A stretch of 64,000 nucleotides of DNA from NCBI GenBank assembly GCA_031213475.1, contig JARUPZ010000026.1, forward strand, positions 4,854,823-4,918,822, written 5' to 3'. The notes beneath the pieces were generated by a model. It saw only the letters and a list, made by a program, of their open reading frames with translations. It was not told where the DNA came from and made no database searches. Shown in pieces: positions 22,452 through 35,800 of the stretch. The position numbers and the translations under genes are program-made. Origin of the DNA: Nereocystis luetkeana. Lineage: Eukaryota; Sar; Phaeophyceae; Laminariales; Laminariaceae. Position 1 is the stretch's first letter. Each line of letters begins with the position of its first letter.

Positions 22452-25400
22452 CAACAGCAACAGCAGCGGCGGCGGCAGCGAGGAAAGGTTGTATGGGGAG
22501 GGCGAGGGAGGCGTGGTGTGGAGCGTGAGCGCGTCGGTGTCTGACACGGATATGATGACTTGGACGGTGTTTCCGTCGACGGGGCTGCTCTTTCCTGGTG
22601 AAACGTGAGTGAGTGAGTACGACTTTTTGCGACATGGTGGTGGTGGTGGTGGTGGTGGAGCTTCGTCGACGCCCTGAGCTCTGCTATGTTGACAGGGAAG
22701 CACTTACAGGGGGGGGGGGGGGGTCTACAAAATGGACTAGGGCATAGCAGAGGTTGAGAAACATGGAGGGGGGTGTCCAGTAGACAGGCGAAGAAGCTGG
22801 AACAGACTTGAGTGAGGCCAACTCTCTCGCCAAGTCTTCCACATCATTTGGTTTTTTATTACATATCCATGTAAGCTTCCATCTTCCATGAAAGCACATT
22901 TGCTTCGTGGGAGTTGGTGTAAGCTTCCATGATGCGGTGGAACAATCCAGCCTGACCTCTCGATGAGTACTGTTTTTTTGTTTAACACCTTATAGCCACT
23001 TTAAAAGGCCTCTGCAACCAACCTCAAAATCTGCTTCAAAAGCACGGGGGGTTGTGATTGCGCTGCCCCTTCCCACCCGGTAGCAAGGTCTGTTTCTTGG
23101 CTCGGGGTGTGTCCGTTTGTCGTCAGGCGTTTCTCTATCTTATCGCTTCTGTCGTACTCGAAAAATGACTTGGAAGGCGTTTGTTCGCGCAACTCGGTCA
23201 AGACTATTCTACGCACTACTCCTACAACCAATCCACTTGAAAAAGTATTGTACTATAACCTGTAGTAACTTACTCACTTGAGGAGCTCACCAGCCAGAAC
23301 CTTTTGAGGCAAATAGGGCACCCCTTACCGTGGGCTGAGTCAACAATGGTTAGGTCGGCGCTGATCTTGAAAAGCGGCTCTCCCCTGCAGTTGTCGTCGA
23401 ACAACGTAATAAGCGTGTTGTCACGCCTGTCGATCTGTTGGGTTTTTTTTCGCCCCCCGTCTTGTGTCGCGATAAAACACACATGTTTGCCTCCCATGGG
23501 TGTCTGTCTCTCTTACGAATTAATGCCATTTATGTCTCTCTCTCTCTCTCCGACCCGGCCAACCGCATGGTGCAGCGTTACGCTGAGGGTGGTCACCTTG
23601 CCCGGCACATACTTCGACGGCACCGCCAACGTTACCTTCAAAGCAAACGGCGACGGCGACGGCGGCAACGACGACAGCATTCTCGTTGCACCCGCTACCG
23701 CCGCGACAGATGAGGCGCAAGGGGGGGGCACTTCTTCGTCCCTCGAAGAAGAGGGGAGCCACTCCGCCCTCCTGCAGGAAGCTAGTGACACGGGTGGAAC
23801 GAGTAACACGGCGTCGTTCACGGCCACGTTTTTCCACTGCAAGGCCGGCAGCTTCTGGAACCGCACCGACTCCGGCCAGACTGGCTTGGATGGTTACACT
23901 GGCGAATGCGAGCCTTGCACTGAAGATGGCATGGATGGCGGGATAGAGGTATGGACACCGAAACGCGATGAAATACGCGGCGGCTGAACCCAACCTCACA
24001 CAGGATACCGCGGTTCCTTTGTCGGGTGTTTTCACAATATGTATATCTGTGTACTTGGAGGTTGCCAGGTAGCCGGACAGGTGTATTGAGAATGACGTCG
24101 TATTCTGCCACAGTAGTGTTCAGGCGTTCGATTTGGTTCGGCCAGTTCGCTGGTTGTCCGGCCACACTGCGTGGCTGTTCCATAAAATTTATGGTTAATT
24201 CTCGCATGTTTTTTATCGTAGCCGCACGCGCTCGGGCGTTCCCCGTACCCCGGCCGGTGTGTCACGGCCCCGTATTGCTGGGGAAAACGATGGGAGAATT
24301 GTTGTTTTGGGCTATTTGACTCAAACAACTGGCAGCACCTGAAAAAATAAAGCAATGGCGCTCACAAAGGAATGCCCTTGTGCTACTGCTACCACAGTAC
24401 AACCGCTACTGCTACCGTGTGTACGTGTACAACGTTTTTGTTTTTCGCGTGTGAGTCGTGTGCTCTTCTGCTCGGACCACGACGCCACAGTTGCCGTTGA
24501 GTTGGGGGTTGGCGTCGAAGTGGTCGCGCTGTCGGCCACCTCGGCTGTCATCAGTAGTTCTAAAAAAATCGTGGTTCACAAAAGGCATTGAATGCTTGAA
24601 ACCCAAACAATGCACAAGCATATTCTTTAGACGAACTGCAACATAATATATATATGCACGAGTCTGATGATTACTGTACTTTTGAGATAATTTGACGAAG
24701 GCGCCCCCTGTTGCGGGGGACCCATAGTAAATAGAACCTATGGCACACACCCAAGATTTATATATTTACCTAATTTTACCAACCATATTTGGTCCTGTTT
24801 ACTATGGTCCCCCGCAATAACCGAAGGCGCCTTCACGCAACGCCGAGATCTTTCCAGGCAACATCGTGCATGCCCTCAATGTTCTTTCAAAAACATCCAC
24901 CCGATCCCGGTTCCCCCCTGTCGTTGTTGGCGGTAGGGCGTGGACTGCTCCGAAAATGGGGCGACGCTTGAGAGCCTGCCCATCAACGAGGGATACTGGC
25001 GGGCCACCCTGGGCCTGAGCTTTTCCCGCGAGTGCTTCAACGAGGTATGGCCTCGGTGGGGATATTGCGCGAAGTGCTTAAACGACGTATCGCGCCGGTG
25101 TGATATTTTGACTCCTTTGTGTACCAGGCGCTGTAGGATGCAGGCGTTACGCAGGCAGATATACCCGGAGATGGGTGCTTACGAATAGAGGGGCGCCTGA
25201 TCACGTGCGTCGATCCTCGCCTGAGAGACTCTACTATGCTGCCGTGGTAAGGCAAGTCATCCAAGAACCTGACCCCGAGAAAACTAAACCATGCAGCTTA
25301 GGTCATGATGGCGTAAACCTTGTAGCACTGCAGTCCCGTTTTGGGGGCAAAATTCTCAGACGCTAAGTGGTATGTCCCCCGAAACGGGGTTGGTCACCTG

Positions 25401-28400
25401 CAGTCAGTCCTAAAAAGTTGGCCACCTGCAGTTAGTCCCAAAAAGGGATACGCAAGTACTGATGTATCCAAATCAAAGTGAAAAAAACGTTTTAAACGAT
25501 ATCCGAGGGATATCGACAAGTCCTCAGTTGTGCCCCCCCCCCCCTCCGCCCCGTCGACCTCAGAATGGTTTTTTATTTCGCAACGCGCCTACCGACAACA
25601 AGGAATGCCCTGTCGCCTGTGCCGTTAGTTGGGTGTACGGCAGTCGTGATGTGCGAGAAACGGAGCAGAACGTCGCTGAACCTTTCTCGAGGAGGGGGGG
25701 AGGGGGGGTTATCATGTCCAGGTATATTTCTCGAGGTTTAGCTTCTTGTTTACGACTGTACGTACCGCTGTGGACTCGATGAACTCCTTGGCGTCCTTTA
25801 CACGATCGCGCAACAACAGGAGGCTTGCAAGGGGGGATCGGTGGTTCAAAGCGTGGGCGACTATTGCAACGTCGGCTACGAAGGAGTGGGTGAGCTCTTG
25901 GTTGTGACTGATCCTCGTATATATTTATCGATTATTTCCTTACTGTTGCGAAAAGTAAACTGCCGAAGTTAATTATTCGGTGGCACTAGCGGGGTGAGAA
26001 AATACACCAAATGTCCTATTCGTGAGGTGCAACTATGTGTCGCCTTCACGTATACGATGGGTTTGTCCGTGAACGCAGTCACGTCCCCCTTCGGGCACTG
26101 CAAGGGAAAAAACGTGATTTATTGGTGAAAGAGAACTACACTATTAATAGGCATTGCTGTGTTCGGGATCTGGATCTGAGTGGGAGTAGAACCGAGGACA
26201 GCAGTCTTCATGCTGGGAAATATGTCATGTGTAGGTCACAGCACATTCAGGTGTTCACCTGTTATGCTCCGAGAGTCTCCTTCGATAGCACCAGGCGAAA
26301 CCGAAACGACCTCGCCTTTTCTGCACTGGAAACCCTCTCCTCGTCAGCCTCGCGTTTCAGGGCAATGATGCCTCCTCACACACCGAAGCCTTGGCCTCCA
26401 TCGCTATCCCGCGAAAATGTGGCATCTCGTCTCCTTGCACTGTGTGCCTCCCGGCCCGCCGAACAAGCGCATCAGAATTATGCGCCAATGTTTTGTTTCC
26501 TGATCGCCACTATTATTTCTACGCGTACGTCCCGCACGCCTCTTTTCGTCGAAAGTGTGCTCGGTGTGTTCCTCGGGCTACGGCAGAGGCGCGGCGAACC
26601 AGTGTCACGAGTGCACGGAGCGTTTCAAGGGCGGCGTGTTCTCCCTCCTTTCCGTGGCCGGGCTGCTTGCGCTCGTCGTGGTGGCGCTGCTAGCGGTGTA
26701 TCTGGTGAGATGCCCTGCTGTGTTGTGCACATGGGTGCAGTCCGGGGCTACTACGAAACGTGCGGCTTTAAACGCTGTGTCTTGTGTGCATGGAATGCGG
26801 CCCTAAGCCGCGGCGAGACCTACTGTACCGAGAAAGATGTCGCGCCGTCGATGCGTCTTGCTCGACGTATTTGGTTGGCGCCGAGGTTACGGTATAGCTT
26901 GTCTTCTCCTGCCTTGTTGCCGCAGGTTTTATGTAAAGGTCGTCGTCGATGCATCGCTCAGGGACCTGTGCCGTCCACTACACCGTGGGCGAGCGTTTCT
27001 TGCAGTCGCCCTGATCCGCTCTCTGCGCCTGAAATGAGAACCCCAAACCCAGCAACACGCTCGACACCTTGATCAGCCTTGAAGTGGAACGAGCTTTGCC
27101 AAAGGGATGTTAGTCGAGGAACTTTCCCTTGCCGTTTTGAGGGGCGCGGGCTGAACATGAGAATGCTCCCTGTGTCGCGAAGGTTGATGACGGCGCGTCA
27201 ACTCCGCCAGCACACATTTTTGTTTTTTAACGTAACTCCGACTGGTACTTCATCCGCTCTCGTTCCCCTCTATTTATCATAACCGATTACTATAGTCAAC
27301 ACTGGCTCGGGTCATTCATTCAGTAGTTTTATCCACACCTCGTACCCCTATTAAAGTGTGTGTAGAGCCTGCCAACTTCCTGCTCTGCACTCAAGAATAT
27401 CCGATAGACGCTACATGCGCCGTAGAGGGTTGCACTGCACTGATAGCACTCGAATGCTACTCGCGTGAGGGACTCTACGGTACAACCCACCCTAAATCTG
27501 ATTCAGAGGAAACATGAACCAAGCACGAGACACGCTCATATGGGCTACGGGAGGTATATGAGTATCTAGTACTGTACAGTACCTGGTAGTATATGTACAT
27601 CGTAGATCTCGGTGCGATTTCGCGCAGGAGGCGTGCGATCTTTTTTTAGCGCTCGTTTGCTCGACAGCGGTAAGGAAGTAAGGGGGTTAAACGTCGACCC
27701 GATCCCTTCCTACCTTGGGAAGGCTCTCTCTCACACCAGGGATTTCCTAAAAAGAAACACATTGTCTTCGGTGTTCGCAAACTTCCTGTTGTTCTCGAAA
27801 AAACAAATCGAGCGCTAAACTTCGATCGCGCCCCTCCCCCTGTGCGAAAACTCGACGTGTTTTTTCTCCGGCCGGGGGTGGTGTAAAATACACACCTTGT
27901 GGGTACGTACTACTTCGCAGGGTTAGGTCGACCCCATATGCCGTAACAAACGGTTGGCGCTACTATTAATAGTAGAACCGTCTTCGCCAATGACGAACGG
28001 CGCGCTAGGGCAGCGTTTCAGCTGGCGCGCCTTGAGGGTTAACCATGAGACGGATACGTACGTATTGTTGTAGTCGACTGTTTGGTTAGTTGTTGGGCTC
28101 AAAAAATAGTATCCATATGGCGTCTCGCCCTCGCGATACGCAACCGCCTTGAGAAGGATGTCTGTTGGTGCGCCTTGCTCCAACAAAAACCTTTTCGAAG
28201 TCAGTGCTATATTAAGGGTACAGAGACGCCAAAACGCGGTGTAGTAGAATCAAGGGCATCCTACCCCCCCCCCCCGTTTCGCAGCACCAGTGCATGTGTC
28301 TTAGTGTGTTTTTCGACAACGAGGTATGCATTCGCTGTTTCCGAAACTACAGACAAACACAAAACAGAAACGCGCTATAACGAGTGATGGTACCTTAATC

Positions 28401-29836
28401 CGGTGTCGACGATACCACACACAACTCCTTTGGTCAGGTTGGAGGTAGGAGCGCCGTGTCGTCGACGGTGGCCAGCACCAAAAAGAAGGTCAACAAGCTC
28501 CAACGCCGCAGTGCCGGGCCCCTGCCGCGCTCGGAAGGCAGTGGTCTCACAGACTTCAGCCAGCAGGACGTCAGCGACGCCGGGTCAAGCGTGCATTCCG
28601 GCTTCAAAATACATCGGTCGCGGCCCGCCGGGAAAAACGCGTCGGTGCGTGGCAGCAGCAACAGCAGCAGCATCAACAGCAGCATTAACAGCTGCAGTAA
28701 CAGCATTGACAGCAGCGCTAGCAGCAACAACGGGATGAGAGTCACAGGACTGAACGGTGTCAGCGGCGTTGATGTTCCGGCGGAAACGAACGCTCCACTC
28801 AGAGAGGCGGTAGCACCTGGAGGTCTCGGTGTCGATGCCGGCGGGGCGCTGGAAATGGCGGATCAAACTCGAGGACCGGCCAGTGACGATAATGCTGGTA
28901 AAGCGGGCGTCGTTTCCGGCGTGGTTAGCTCCGAGTCGGTATTGACCGGAGCACACGCGGGACCATTGGGTAGAGGAACTTGCCAGGGGGGGGTCGAAAG
29001 AGCCGACAATCACCAGAAGGAGCTTGATGATGAGAGCATGGGAGAACACGAGGGAAAATCAGCCGCCGGACGGGTCGGAGCATTGCTTGCTGCGCTGCCG
29101 CTGTCTAAGCTCAAGATTGTCATAGGTAAGCGCAATTGCTATAAGGTAGGTGTAGGTACAACTCAGCGACACAGGTCTTCGCAGGTCTTCGCGCCTAACG
29201 CTCCAACCTGGTGCTTGCCATGGGACAACAAACGTAATATGTTCACTGGTGCCTTGCTTGAGTAATTGCTCGGTGCCTCAGCCTCCGTCTGTATCACAAC
29301 GTCACGGCCAATACTGATGCGCACGAGGAGAGGATCTTGAGGAAAGAGGATGTCCAAATCACCAAGTCGGCTTGTATGACTTGATTCCGTAAGAAGTGTA
29401 TAGCCGCGTGGTACCCATTTTCCTGCGTTGGCGGCCCCGTCTCCGCGTACCGTAAACATTTCCCTCTCTGTCACGCCTTTTCATGTACCGCACTAAGTGC
29501 ACTCTCCCAACCATCGTGTTTCGAAGCAACACGTGAACTGCAAGATTTCCGAATAGCTTGCCGAATATTTCTGGAGACTGCGTGTCTACGTTTTTATAAC
29601 CTCAGTCCCGTTTTGGGGGCAAACCTCTCGAATTTCAAGTAGTTTGTCCCCAAAACGGGACTGCGGTTCTAAAGGGGTTAAGTAGGAACTCCCGTTGTTT
29701 AAATGGGGCGTTCCGTGGTTTTGTTATTTCATAGTTAGAGCCGCCCATGTATGAGGCTTGAGCTTCGACAGCGCGTGTTCAGTAGTGTCGCAGAACTATC
29801 CGAGCCTGTTGTGGTCGGTTTCGATCATTACGAACG

Positions 29837-29868
<32 letters not shown>

Positions 29869-32800
29869 CTCCGCCCAGCACCTTCTTCAAATCGCGTTCC
29901 ATTGCGTTTTAATCTGCCTAAAGCGATGCTGCCCTCCCTTACCTCTGGTCGGTGTCTTCCTCTACCCTTCGACGCCGCACAAACCGTCATGATGTCGGGG
30001 GCTCTGTATTTCCGCGGATACTCCTGCTCCTGCTGCTGCTGCTGCTGCTGCACCTGCTGCTTCTGCTGCCGTCTCCTTCGAGGGCAGTGGTCTGGCAAAT
30101 TTCGGGCGCGGTAAGCCGAGCAGTGTACCGGTGTAGACATCGCATAGGGCTCCAAAACACAACACCGGTGCCCGCGAGATGCATCGGAAATCTCGTTGGT
30201 TTGATGCAGAGCGCGGGTAAAAGCGTACATTGTGCCGGTATACCCCGACCGCCATATGGAAAACTGAATCTGAGAAAATACAAAAGCGCAACCCGATGGA
30301 TCATCCCAAACCCGCCATAGCTTGCATATCACTAACGCTATCGAAAACGTTATAAACACTGGTATTCCAAAAATGTTGGGTTATAACCCTTTTAGGACTG
30401 CAGTCTTGTTTGGGGGGGGAACAGTCAAAATATACGTGGTGTGTCCCCAAAAAACGTCTCAAACGGAACCGTGGTTCTAACAGCGATAGGAAGCTCGGCC
30501 AGTCAGTTTCTTTTTCCCCGCCGAAAATGTACAACCTCTATCGTGGCACGCCTCATTATCTACGACCAAAATTTACGTATACCGAGTTTACAGCCACACC
30601 GTCGGGGTTTCATACTGCTTGGTGCAGAATCACGAGAGGGGGGATTAGCGAGGCTTTCCCCACAACTTAAGTGCCATGAACTAAAAAATATATATATATA
30701 CTTATACTCCTTCCTCCCTCTCCCAACCCATCCCATCTCCACGTTTTCCCCGCGTGCCACGTCTTCTTCGGGGCCCGTGTCTGATTGGTCAACCCGAAAC
30801 CGACGACGCTCTGATTGGTCAAACAAATTCGGTGATGGTGCGCTTCGCTTCGTTTTCGTCCGAGCAGTTTGCCGACGTGACGAACGTGGGGTTTCCGCCG
30901 ATTTACGAGAAATTTCTGTCGATCATCGGGATATTTTCCCTGGACCTTGGCTGGATCCTCTCGGCGACGTGCGTGGCGGCGGGCGTAGGCTTCTACGCCA
31001 AGCTTCTGTGAGTGCCACCTCGAGAAGAAATAACCGCAGAGGAAGAGAGCATGTCGTGTGTACCTCGGCTCGCTGTGTTTTTGTCGTTGACACCTCGTGG
31101 AACTTGTAGTTGGCACTGAACGGCGGACAGAGGATCATAAAACGATTTCAACGGGGGAGGGGTGCCAGGTTGCGCAACAACTGCTGTGTCGGGGGGGGGG
31201 GGGGGGGGGGGGGTTGTCAAGTATTACTTGACGATGTTGTTCCCGTACTTTTCGCTGGCGGAGTCTGGGTCTACAGCGAAGCCGTGTGACGCGACTCACA
31301 ACATCCATTGGGGCATGTCCCGTGTTGTTGTGTCCAAAGATCTCTTGTTTTAAGGAAACGTACCGCCATACGTACTGCGTTCCCCTCACTCACCCACTTC
31401 TCTTGTACAACCGCAGCACTAGAGACGGTGATCCAACACGGTGTCTGAAACGTAAGAGTAACGATTCTCGTGAACGAAACCCGCCGATATCCGGATTTCT
31501 CGTTCAAACACCGACTGCAGCTGAAACAACGCGTGTGGCGCATGTACGTGAAAAACGTGTCCTCGCTCCTCCCGCAAATAGGACCGTGACCATCGGGCCC
31601 CTGGTCCTTCTAGGCCTCTTGGGAATCACGTTTCACTTGGGGGCGAGGCCGCGACCGCGCGTGGAAACTCTCGAAGAACTTAGCGGCAGGACCGGACACG
31701 GACGGCCCGTGGGGGGGAACAGGCGCATCATCACCTCGGCCACACCCGAAGATGCGTCGGTGCCGGAAAACGGTAGGCCCACCCATGCAAAGGTCGGTAG
31801 CACTGTGCCAGCTCGAGGTCAGGCACCGGGGGCGCCGGGGATCGGGAAGGGGAAGGGGGAGGGGCAGGGTGTGACAGGCATCGGAAAATCCCCTGCCCCT
31901 CCCCGCTCGGCAGACCTATCCGCAAGCTTCCGGAATAGCTGGATTATACATGCTGGTGGTGGCGGCGGAACGGGGGCGAGGCAAAGATCGTCGACGCCCC
32001 GGGGCCGTGTGAAGCTCCCCGCAGGCATCTCTTCTAAACCATCCCTTCGGAGCATCTGGAAGGCCGGGCCAGGTGACGACACGGACCCGGAGCAGGTGAA
32101 CAGCAAAAAAGATTGATTGCGTGGCGGCGGGTGGGAGGGCGGGCGAGCGGGGGGGGGGGGGGGGTGGGCGGTCTCGCACTAAATCCGGTTGTCCTCGATA
32201 TGTATGGCACCGGCCATCTCCCCCCTGGTCTCGGAAGTCAATTCATCCTATCAGGGCGAAACGGTACTTTTGTGCTTCGTGAGTGTCCTTACTGATATTG
32301 CCGAGCTTCGTCCTTATACGTTAGACGTCAACAAACCAGCGGTGTTTGCATAACAGCCAGCCCCCTCCGACTCCTGCACCATCCTCCCCCCCCTTCCCGC
32401 TCCCACCCCACGCCAACCTATGGATAAGCAACACCACAAGACTTTAAATCGGTCGACGGGAGCGATTGTTCCGGTGCGTGTTTTTTGTTTGTGGGCCCAC
32501 CTGGCCAACAGGCTCGTTTCTTCCCTGGCGTTTCGCATTCCCTCCTGATTGGCGTCCTCTCGTACGGTGACACGTTTTTTTTTTTTTCCCTATTGTTTGT
32601 GCTTCCAACGAGCAGGACCGTTTGTGGGAACTGTTTGCCCGACACACCACCATGACCCTTATCATCTTCTACCTCGTCTACAGCCAGGTATCCACGGTGG
32701 TGAGTGCTAACAATCGAAAAACAAGCGTTCGTCCTAAGGAGGGTCAGTACTGAAGGAGCTCATCGCCGCACGCAGTCATAGGATTTCATTTCACATTGGG

Positions 32801-35800
32801 CAGGGATGCCCCCCCCCCCCCCCCCCCCTCCAGCCTCCAGCCTGCACGATGTGGGCGTAAAAACACCCTTGTGGTGACATTGGAACGCTGTGGCGCACCA
32901 TGAGACGTGCTGAATTGGCGTAAGCCCTTCCTTGGGGAGTGTGGAGGCATTGATCAGCAGTGTAGCACACCCCCAGCCGTACGGAAGTGAGGGGCTGTTG
33001 ACACCTTCTGGGGTTTGCTACGTTACCCAATGTCTCCACATGAGGCCCGCATTATGCAACGTGGTGGGGGTGGGGGGGGGGGGGGGGGAGTCCCCGGGCC
33101 ACCTGTGTTGTTTTTTCTCTTGGTTGTCGTATTTTTCCTCGGAACCTACGTATTGGCGATCGACTCAAGTTTGTGTTGTAAACGTTTTAGGCCATCGCTT
33201 TCGGTTTCCGTCTCCACGCGTGGGAGGTACCTTACCCTCGACGAGGTCAGCCAATCTCGTCACGGGCAATTGCCTACCCCCTCTCCCCTCCTCCGTACAT
33301 GCCGTCATTCTTATCGCGCACGGGGTCATGCTTCGGTAATATAAAAATGGATACGTAGTTTTATGACTTGCAAGGCTTCACTCGAGGAGAGTTCATTTAC
33401 TCGTCATACAACGAACCTTGAGAAAAGAGCACCCTTAATCCGATGAAAAATCGGGTGGCATGGGTAAAATATAACAACGGGAAATACCGGAGGACAAAAC
33501 AAAAACTAGATTCGACCAATACTGGTTTAAGGAGCCTCGCCCCGGCAGCCCGAAACGTGTTTCTCCTAGTGATCTACCTCTATCATAGCACCCCCCAGAG
33601 GAGCTACCCACCAAAACTCGTTCACAATTTCCCATTTTCGTTTCGCTGCTAGCTTTTTGGGGGGTATTTTTACCTATTTCTGATAGCCCGTTTCAGAACT
33701 GCAGTCCGGTTTTTGGGGACGACAAACTGCTCTCTGGAACTCGAGTGGTTTGTCCTCAAAACGGGACTGCAGCTTGCCCTAAAACGATCAAGGAGAGTCA
33801 ATTTTTCTGGCCGGGGTCTATAGAGCACCCTCACTTTGGGAACTCTAGAAACTTAATGTTCTCCCCCCCCCTCTCCGCAGCTCCGTCTTGAAAGGGGTGC
33901 GTGGTCAATGGTAAAATGACGAAGGCAAGTGGCAGATAATTATGCCCCACCCCCCTTCCCCCCATCACCACAGCCCGTCAATTTGCATCGAATACTCGCT
34001 AGCTCATATCTCTTGCACATTTCGTCAACGGATGGGAGCAATGAATGCCGCGGAGGAGTGGACAAGGAGGGGAGGACGGGGGGGGGGGGGGGGGGTACTC
34101 GATAGGAGAGATGCACTCGATCTCATGCATGGCCGTAGTCGTATAACCATAGACCCTCGCATCCCTACAATGCCGAGACGGAGCATGTTGAATTTTCACC
34201 GACCACAGGCAGACATTGCTTGCACCAAGCGCGAAGCGCCGTGAGGTGTCCGGCGAGTCGCATGAAGGGTGAGCTGCATCCTACTAAGAACCGCTTGTGA
34301 GGCGGACTTGCATATGGATGACAGCTTCAATGAGTTGACTTAATTTCCGGTGTTGGCATTTCCAGAGACAGCAATGGGAGTACTATGTAACTGCCTCTTG
34401 GGAGCATTACCATAAACACTGCGTGATACGATCAATTCCGTTGTGCGGAGTAAAGGTTGTTCACCTCGCACAAAAACGATTTAACTCGACAACCAGCTGT
34501 GACCGACCGCCAAAAACAAAAACGCGCTACCCTGGTTGTCTAGCCCAAGTAGTGAGCGGCATGTTTTACAGTGTCGTTGCCAACCGACGCCAACCCAACC
34601 TATATATATATATACATGTATCAGGGGAGGGAGGGGGACTTATTTTCCCGAGCTTCATACTCAAGGAGCTATCTCAACGTCTGACACCCGAAGTAAGAAC
34701 TTCGAATAATTTTGTTTCGCGCCGCCCGACCAACGGTTCTTTGCGCTAGCCCTGCAACTGATATACCCTGGTACTGCAGTAGTCCGAAGATCAGAGTGAC
34801 CGGCAGTTTCTCACTTCTGGGGCTCACCGGAGCAACTCATAGTGGGCCAAAACGTGTGACCGACACCGAGGGACGAGTCGGAGGTATTGTCCGACGGCAA
34901 ACGAGAAACATGCGGTAACAGGAACGAGTGTGATTGATACAACGTTGTCCTTCCGCGGGCGCCTTTTGCCTGAAGGTGGTGAGCAAAGGGTTTCTACACT
35001 GTCGTGTACTCACGTTGCTCGAAGGCAGTATTACGGGGAACCAAAATAAATAGGGCCCACGATACGCACAAATACCCATATATTTGACCTATTTTTCCTA
35101 GCAATAGTTGGCCCTATTTACTGTGGTCCCCCGGTATAGTATGCTGTACCTATAGAGCAAGAAGCGGAGAAACTCGCGGCCACCGGTACAACCATGTGCC
35201 ATGCATGTGGATGGTGAAAAGACGCTGTGTGGTAGACGCGTTCTACGATAGAGGTAGCACCTTTCCGCCACAATATTTTCTGAATGGCGGGGTTCCTTAA
35301 CATAAAATCGTCGGAATACCAATCTTGTTATGAAAAATGGCGTTTTTATATCCGTGGGCCATGGCATAATTCATCGGGATGCCATTTGATTTCTTCTGAA
35401 GTCAGTTTTCGGGTGAGGTATGGAGTGAGGAGCCTCAGTAAATTCAGGGTGAACCTCTATCGTAGAACGCCTCGGCAACGGCATTCTTGTCCACCCCCTG
35501 CAGGTGTTCCAGACCTTCGCGTGCGACGACTATCCCGAGATCGGCAAACGCTACCTCCGGGCTGATGGCCGCATCGAGTGCGATACGGACAAGCACGCGG
35601 GGTACAAGGCTTACGCCAGCTTCATGATTTTCCTCTGTGAGTTTCGCAACACCACCACGTGATATAAAAAAGGATATACTGAGGTACAAGCGCCGTCGGC
35701 AATGACGGGTCGTGGCACGCCGCTCAAGACACGCAGCCGTAGAGTTCCCAACCGCGAACTAAAAGGTTAGTATTGACGCATGGATGCTACGCAAGGGAGG

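Noticed and set aside
32096-32116. Gene end at the stop after exon 19
   Set aside because: Splicing at GTGAAC joins in phase to exon 20 and to a continuing series of membrane-segment exons.
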